A DNA stretch of 64,000 bases, taken from the NCBI GenBank assembly GCA_017537965.1, contig JAFYJV010000012.1, positions 27,195 to 91,194 of the forward strand, given 5' to 3'. The notes under the pieces were generated by a model that saw only the letters and a program-made list of their open reading frames with translations, did no database searches and was not told where the DNA came from. Each line of letters starts with the position of its first letter. Position 1 is the first letter of the stretch. This DNA comes from Bacteroidales bacterium. Lineage in GTDB: Bacteria; Bacteroidota; Bacteroidia; Bacteroidales; F082. Positions 59,189 through 64,000 of this stretch are shown in pieces. The position numbers and the translations under genes are program-made.

Positions 59189-61011
59189 GAATCTTTTTGT
59201 GTATTGGGTTCCTATGGCTGCTCTCTTTTGGACTGTATTCCCAGCAGCACGTTGTCTTCTCTCCCCTCGGCGGGATCTTTGAAGAGGCCTGCGAGGTCAC
59301 GCTCTCGTTTCCTGATGAAACTTGCAGTATCCACTATACCTTGAATGGCAATACACCTACCATCGAATCCTCGACCTATCAAGGTCCGTTGACGCTTTCC
59401 GAATCGTTGTACTCCACCTCGGATATCTATACCTTGAATATCCATTCTCCCTTGGAGGAGGATTATTGTCCGGAAAAGGTGCGCCATGCCATCGTGATCC
59501 GGGCTGCCGCCTTTGACACTTCTGGCAATTGTGTCTCCTCTGTCACGACCCAATCCTATTTCGTCAAGAGTTTGGATTGCGACGTGCACGGACTGCCGGT
59601 GTTGTCTCTTTGCGCCGACTCCTCCGCCTTGTTCGACTACGAGACTGGCATCATGGTTCCAGGCATCTTTTTCAACCCCGACAATCCAAAATATTCAGGC
59701 AACTACTACCAGAAAGGCAGGGAATGGGAACGGCTTTGTAACGTGGAATGTTATGCCAACGATACCTGCTATTTCAACCAGCGGGCGGGATTGCGGACTC
59801 ATGGCGACTCATCACGACGGTTCTCGCAGAAAGGTCTGAAAATCTATGCCCGTAAAGAATACGGGAAGAAACGACTCGATTTTCCACTTTTCGAGACGAC
59901 GAATCTTACCAGTTTCAAACATTTGGTGCTGAAGCCTTTCGGCGCATCTTGGTACGAATCAGGGGTCGAAGACTATCTGTGCGACCAAATGGCCACCCGA
60001 TTGAATGTGGAGTCGGGAGCGAACCTTCCAGTGATTCTGTTCCTGAATGGGGAATACTGGGGCATCTATCTGCTCAAGGAAAAAATAGATGAGGACTTCC
60101 TCAACGATCATTTTGACGTGGAAGAAGATAATTGCACCATCATCAATAACTGGTGGGGGACTGCGGATTGTGGCGACAACTCGAATTTCAAATCCATGAT
60201 GTCGTGGCTTTCCGAAACAGATCTCTCGGATTCAACCGAATACGCCCGTCTGTGTGAACTGGTGGATATCCACAGCTTTATGGACTATGTGATTTTTGAG
60301 ACCTTTGCCAAGAATATGGACTGGCCCTCCAATAACATGCGTTGCTGGCAGGAAAACGATGGCCCATGGCGATGGATCTTTTATGACGGTGATGCTTGTT
60401 TTCACGGATATGCTTTTCAAACCTTCGATAATCTGACTTATACGGGTGATGCGTTGTGGCCCAGTTCCAAAACTTCTACCTTGCTTTTTAGAAAACTTAT
60501 TGAAAATCAAATTTTTATCAATTCTCTATTGACGCGTTATCATGAATTGATGTCCAGTGATCTGGCCTATACCAACACCTATCCTTATCTTCAAGACATT
60601 ATTCCTCGGATTGAGGGTGAAATACCCTGTCAGTCCGAGCGTTTTGGCAAGCCAAAATCTATTGAAGCCTGGAATAAAGATTTGAAAAAAATACAGGAAT
60701 TTCTTGAAACCCGTCCTTCGGAAGCATACGAGGAATTGCGTGAACTTTTATTTAGCCGTTGCCCGCAAGTCTCCCAATTGTCTTTCTACCCCAACCCATC
60801 TTCGGGATCGGGTGTCTTGTCGTTTCAGTCGGATTTTTCAGGGCTGATGACTGTGTCGGTCTTTAATAGTTTTGGCCAAAAAGTTGTTTCTGAAACCGTC
60901 GCGGTTCAAAACAATGACAACACAATTCCTCTTCATCTTGATCTGCCCGCAGGTGTTTATGTGATCCAAATTGGAAATGGATGGGAAAAAATCATCATTT
61001 ATAACAACTGA
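59185..61011 (+). CDS. CotH-type kinase-fold protein with T9SS sorting domain
   Basis: 608 residues from the chosen start (MRIFLCIGFLWLLSFGLYSQ), the signal peptide. An N-terminal chitobiase/hexosaminidase C-like strand domain (about 22-110; VVFSPLGGIFEEACEVTLSF, SIHYTLNGNTPT) is followed by a CotH domain (about 180-440): HGDSSRRFSQKGLKIYARKE, FLNGEYWGIYLLKEKIDEDF, MDWPSNNMRCW and WRWIFYDGDACFHG, the CotH signatures. The end is a T9SS type A sorting domain (about 530-608; FYPNPSSGSGVLSFQ, VFNSFGQKVV, PAGVYVIQIGNG). CotH proteins in spore coats phosphorylate proteins; here a surface protein is likely. Start overlaps the GSCFA stop. Confidence 0.88.
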   Translation: MRIFLCIGFLWLLSFGLYSQQHVVFSPLGGIFEEACEVTLSFPDETCSIHYTLNGNTPTIESSTYQGPLTLSESLYSTSDIYTLNIHSPLEEDYCPEKVRHAIVIRAAAFDTSGNCVSSVTTQSYFVKSLDCDVHGLPVLSLCADSSALFDYETGIMVPGIFFNPDNPKYSGNYYQKGREWERLCNVECYANDTCYFNQRAGLRTHGDSSRRFSQKGLKIYARKEYGKKRLDFPLFETTNLTSFKHLVLKPFGASWYESGVEDYLCDQMATRLNVESGANLPVILFLNGEYWGIYLLKEKIDEDFLNDHFDVEEDNCTIINNWWGTADCGDNSNFKSMMSWLSETDLSDSTEYARLCELVDIHSFMDYVIFETFAKNMDWPSNNMRCWQENDGPWRWIFYDGDACFHGYAFQTFDNLTYTGDALWPSSKTSTLLFRKLIENQIFINSLLTRYHELMSSDLAYTNTYPYLQDIIPRIEGEIPCQSERFGKPKSIEAWNKDLKKIQEFLETRPSEAYEELRELLFSRCPQVSQLSFYPNPSSGSGVLSFQSDFSGLMTVSVFNSFGQKVVSETVAVQNNDNTIPLHLDLPAGVYVIQIGNGWEKIIIYNN

Positions 61012-61161
61012 TGATATAAATAAGAATATAGCAAAAAAATCAATAAAAACAAGTAGTTATTAGAAATAAAATGCTATCTTTTCGGCGTAAAATGATGTCG
61101 AACTGATAAAAATTTATTTCAAGATGATGATTCGTTTTTGAAAGGCTTGATCCGCTTGTTT

Positions 61162-61194
61162 TTTGCCTTCAATTTCAAAAAAACACTATCTTTG
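61162..61194 (+). promoter_or_regulatory. promoter of the gene at 61228
   Basis: TTTG (61162-61165), 21 bp, TATCTTTG (61187-61194), 33 bp before the ATG. The rest of the 216-bp gap after the CotH gene is AT-rich with no other feature seen. Confidence 0.65.
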
Positions 61195-61227
61195 CACTCC
61201 TTTAATCAGTAAAATATACAAGGTGCA

Positions 61228-62712
61228 ATGCATACATGTCGTCACTTTTTTCGTGCCATCTTGTTGACTGTCAGTGTGGTCTTGTGCATGGTGGCTTGGG
61301 GGCAAAACGATCTTCCCCTAGGTGATAATTTGGTGGTTAATGGGGATTTTGAACAGGGTAATACAGGGTTTGAATCGAATTATACTTATACTACTGGTCA
61401 AATTACTTCAAGTGGCAGATACTGTATTGATACAGAAGTCGGTTCTCATTATCCTTCTGGCAGTCCTGCGCCGTTGTTCGGACAAGGTCATTCGGGAAAA
61501 TACATGATTATCAATGGTTCTGGCGTTGCTGACGATATTGTGTGGCAAGAGACCATAGAGGTTACCCAACATACAGATTATGTGTTTTCGGTATGGGTGG
61601 CTCATCTGTATAAAGCATATACTGAAAACTATAAGGCACAGCTGGATTTTTATATAAATGGAGTTAAGCTTAATAACACTCCATTTATTAATAGTTGTGC
61701 AAATAATAATCAGCGACCGAATTGGCAGGAGTATACGACAAATTGGAACAGCGGCACTTCAACGACGGCACAAATAACCATTTATGATATAAATACAAAT
61801 CAAGACGCAGGTAACGACTTCGGTTTGGACGATATTTCTTTGCGTGAGCGGCTGGTGACTGAAATTTCAGCCACAGATTGCGGTTCTTATGAATGGGAAG
61901 GCGACATCTATACTGTTTCTGGTGACTATACTAAAACCCTTACTACACCAGGAGGGGTGGAATATACTGTGACTTTACATCTGACGATTCTCGATGATAT
62001 GTCGGTGACCGTTGCCGCCGATGATGACGAGCTTTGCGAGGGTGAGTCGACTACCCTTCATACGGTGGTGCCTCCGGTGGCGTTCTATGCTCCAGGCGAT
62101 ATCCTTTGTACCGATGGCAGCATCGTGAAACCCTCGGCATGGCCCGTCGCCGGAAAAACAGCCAAAGGCATCGTGTTCTATGTGGATGCCTCGGGACAGC
62201 ACGGATGGGCGGTTGACAAAGACATCACTCATAGTTTATACGATACCAGTCAGCCTGAACTTGTGAAATGGGGTAGTAATAATAGTGATTATTGGGATGT
62301 TCCAAACTTATATAATTATGAGCAATGGAAGGATGCAATTAAAGACTTTGACGGTTATTCAAATACACAGATTATTAGAGATTATACCTTCGTTTCAACA
62401 AATGATCCACGTACTTTTCCAGCGGCATGGTCAGTTGATTTTGAGCACGATTGGTATATTCCCGCCGCGGGACAGTTGAATGTGCTCTTTGGTGAGATCC
62501 TTGTTGTGAATTCCAGTCTCAATTTATCTGGTATAGGAGGCACGCCGATTTCACCGGATGGTGAGATGTGGTCATCCACGGAATTCTCGTCTCCCGATTA
62601 CACGTATGTCCGCGCTTTGAAAATCCAGATGAATGGGAATATTAGTACGGGACGTATTCTTCATGAGGAGAAAAAACAGAAAAAAACGCTCAGGGCGGTA
62701 ATTGATTTTTAG
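61228..62712 (+). CDS. exported protein with carbohydrate-binding-like domain and DUF1566-like C-terminus
   Basis: 494 residues, signal peptide MHTCRHFFRAILLTVSVVLC (cleavage after about AWG). The N-terminal half (about 30-205) is a jelly-roll-like domain (LVVNGDFEQGNTGFES, DYVFSVWVAHLY, DFGLDDISL) of the type found in carbohydrate-binding modules. A short ATDCGSYEWEGDIYTVSGDY unit and a strand like the repeat of the next gene follow, then a C-terminal domain (about 285-494; KGIVFYVDASGQHGWAV, DWYIPAAGQLNVL, MWSSTEFSS) like DUF1566. No T9SS sorting domain was seen. Paralogous to the first domain of the next gene. Confidence 0.7.
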   Translation: MHTCRHFFRAILLTVSVVLCMVAWGQNDLPLGDNLVVNGDFEQGNTGFESNYTYTTGQITSSGRYCIDTEVGSHYPSGSPAPLFGQGHSGKYMIINGSGVADDIVWQETIEVTQHTDYVFSVWVAHLYKAYTENYKAQLDFYINGVKLNNTPFINSCANNNQRPNWQEYTTNWNSGTSTTAQITIYDINTNQDAGNDFGLDDISLRERLVTEISATDCGSYEWEGDIYTVSGDYTKTLTTPGGVEYTVTLHLTILDDMSVTVAADDDELCEGESTTLHTVVPPVAFYAPGDILCTDGSIVKPSAWPVAGKTAKGIVFYVDASGQHGWAVDKDITHSLYDTSQPELVKWGSNNSDYWDVPNLYNYEQWKDAIKDFDGYSNTQIIRDYTFVSTNDPRTFPAAWSVDFEHDWYIPAAGQLNVLFGEILVVNSSLNLSGIGGTPISPDGEMWSSTEFSSPDYTYVRALKIQMNGNISTGRILHEEKKQKKTLRAVIDF

Positions 62713-62715
62713 GCT

Positions 62716-64000
62716 ATGAGATCGAAGATATGGTTGATACTGCTTTTCTTGCTGGGCAACAGTTCGCTGTTGTTCTCGCAGTATTACCGTGTCGGCGATG
62801 TCATCACCAATCCCGACAACACCAAAGGCGTGGTGTTTTATATTAATCCCGAGGGAACCAACGGATGGATGGTGGCGTTGAATGACGCAACCTCTTCTTC
62901 AGGCTGCATTTGGGGTGGCAATGGACATATCCAAGACCTTCCTGCCAATGTGACCAATGCCAGCATCAACCTGTTGAATCAGTTGAACGGGGAAGCTTAT
63001 ACGCAGGCGATTTTGAAAGCAGGCAGTGGGTATCCGGCTGCCAGTAATGCTGCCAATTGGGGTGAGGGCTGGTATCTTCCTGACATTGGTCAGCTGAGGA
63101 TTTTGGTCAGTAAGATCGCTTTGATAGAGGGGCCGCTGACAGACAACGATGGTTCGACCTTATCCGCCAATTATTATTGGTCGAGTTTGGAAAGCGGCAG
63201 CAATAATGCTTGGGCTGTCTGCCTTGCCAACCCTACGGGTAATGCCACTTCCTTAAACAATAATCCTTTCAGTGGAAGCGTATGCGCTATTCCCAGAAAT
63301 CAAAGCTGTGCGGTCCGTGCCGTCCGCTCGTTCACCATTCCAAGGTACCAATGGAAAGAAAACGGGCAGCTCATTGCCGGGGCGAGCTACGACACCCTCA
63401 CTGTATCGCCCACGCAGACTACCACCTACACGGTTGAGGTGATGGGCAGCGGAATTTGTTATGCCACCGATGATATCACCATCACTGTGAATCCCGAAAC
63501 CCACAACTCCATTACGGAGACCGCCTGTGAGAGCTACACCTGGACTTCGGGTAACGGCCAGACCTACACAACGAGTGGCACTTATTTCTATCCCTACGAA
63601 AACGAAGAGGGCTGTTCCAGTACCGACACGCTGCACCTGACCATCAGCAATGCGGCACTTCATGACGAATATGTGACGGAATGCGAATCCTTCACTTGGG
63701 TAAACGGAGAGACCTATACTTCGAGCGTGGAAGGGATTACCTATACCTATCCCGGAGGAAGTGTCCACGGCTGCGACTCCATCGTGACGCTTTACCTGAC
63801 GATCAACCACGGCACCCACAACTCGATTACCGAGACCGCCTGTGAGAGCTACACTTGGACTTCGGGTAACGGCCAGACCTACACAACGAGTGGCACTTAT
63901 ATCTATCCCTACGAAAACGAAGAGGGCTGTGCCAGTACCGACACGCTGCACCTGACCATCAGCAATGCGGCACTTCATGACGAATATGTGACGGAATGCG
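62716..64000 (+). CDS. exported repeat protein, 3' partial
   Basis: 428 codons to the window end. Starts 3 bp after the previous stop at MRSKIWLILLFLLGNSSLLF, a signal peptide. A DUF1566-like domain (about 20-210; KGVVFYINPEGTNGWMVALN, GWYLPDIGQLRIL, YYWSSLESG, CAVRAVRSF) similar to the C-terminus of the previous protein comes next, then a strand segment (WKENGQLIAGASYDTLTVSP) and two 105-residue repeats beginning THNSITETACESYTWTSG, with paired Cys and a second half ALHDEYVTECESFTWVNG. The protein runs beyond the window, so a C-terminal sorting domain may follow. Confidence 0.75.
   Translation, partial: MRSKIWLILLFLLGNSSLLFSQYYRVGDVITNPDNTKGVVFYINPEGTNGWMVALNDATSSSGCIWGGNGHIQDLPANVTNASINLLNQLNGEAYTQAILKAGSGYPAASNAANWGEGWYLPDIGQLRILVSKIALIEGPLTDNDGSTLSANYYWSSLESGSNNAWAVCLANPTGNATSLNNNPFSGSVCAIPRNQSCAVRAVRSFTIPRYQWKENGQLIAGASYDTLTVSPTQTTTYTVEVMGSGICYATDDITITVNPETHNSITETACESYTWTSGNGQTYTTSGTYFYPYENEEGCSSTDTLHLTISNAALHDEYVTECESFTWVNGETYTSSVEGITYTYPGGSVHGCDSIVTLYLTINHGTHNSITETACESYTWTSGNGQTYTTSGTYIYPYENEEGCASTDTLHLTISNAALHDEYVTEC
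63499..64000 (+). repeat. 315-bp tandem repeat in the 3' partial gene
   Basis: ACCCACAACTCCATTACGGA at 63499 and ACCCACAACTCGATTACCGA at 63814 mark two units 315 bp apart (105 codons). They are almost identical over the part in view; the second is cut by the window end. Confidence 0.88.

Noticed and set aside
61012-61186. Gene or RNA in the gap after the CotH gene
   Set aside because: AT-rich, no frame of note and no hairpin; only a promoter near its end is supported.
63253-63978. Open frame with repeats on the minus strand at the window end
   Set aside because: Antisense of the tandem repeats of the exported protein at 62716.

Overview
The window is a gene-dense 64 kb stretch of a Bacteroidota chromosome, most likely order Bacteroidales or a close relative. 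The evidence is a complete porP-gldKLMN type IX secretion (T9SS) locus, a SprE/PorW-like lipoprotein, at least four proteins with T9SS type A C-terminal sorting domains, TPR regulators with a C-terminal helix-turn-helix of the Bacteroidota type, an RprX/RprY-like two-component pair, and many promoters of the Bacteroidota form (TAnnTTTG -7 box, most often TATCTTTG, sometimes with TTTG about 19 bp upstream). No rRNA, phage, IS element or CRISPR array was seen. The mevalonate-pathway genes at the left end are unusual if the host is a Bacteroidales, since the cultured gut genera of that order use the MEP route.

Layout. 1-3718 (+): GYDIA GHMP kinase (5' cut by the window), diphosphomevalonate decarboxylase, mevalonate kinase, then GtrA and rfaE2. 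3690-7503 (-): a decayed AAA ATPase, recG and an EamA transporter whose last codons lie in a dispersed repeat. 7538-16030 (-): gldN, gldM, gldL, gldK, porP, rseP and an M23 peptidase, i.e. the T9SS motor and envelope maintenance. 16171-19742 (-): a T9SS cargo protein and a TPR regulator. 19827-27466 (-): groEL, groES, secG, a TPR-like protein, lptE, a sigma-54 activator and pheT. 27600-35487 (+): a kinase-like membrane protein, SprE/PorW, bactofilin, fabD, an S41 protease, DUF177 and rpmF. 35596-40963: a PHP phosphatase (-), a HicAB module (+), and an operon (-) of a TPR-HTH regulator followed by four small exported proteins. 41086-44926 (-): U32 protein, T9SS cargo, pgi, preceded by a candidate small RNA. 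45207-51471: RprXY-like pair (+), serine hydrolase (-), DEAD-box helicase and menA (+). 51521-58129: a gingipain-family (C25) protease (+), a receiver domain fused to an Mrr-like nuclease fold (-), tRNA-Pro (-) and trxB (+). 58232-64000 (+): GSCFA protein, CotH-type cargo protein and two repeat-containing exported proteins, the last cut by the window end.

How the genes work together: the por/gld locus plus SprE make the secretion machine, and the C25 protease, the CotH protein and the two other CTD proteins are its likely cargo. LptE, SecG, RseP, the M23 peptidase, bactofilin and the S41 protease serve envelope assembly. The most unusual items are the receiver-nuclease fusion (55906-56799), the candidate small RNA upstream of pgi (about 44990-45103), three genes whose -7 box ends exactly 5 bp before the ATG (recG, the U32 gene and the TPR regulator at 19742, likely leaderless), the kinase-like/SprE pair, and the TPR-HTH operon of uncharacterised exported proteins.

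All calls are from reading the sequence and translations; no database search was run. Family names rest on recognised motifs, and statements about other genomes are from memory.
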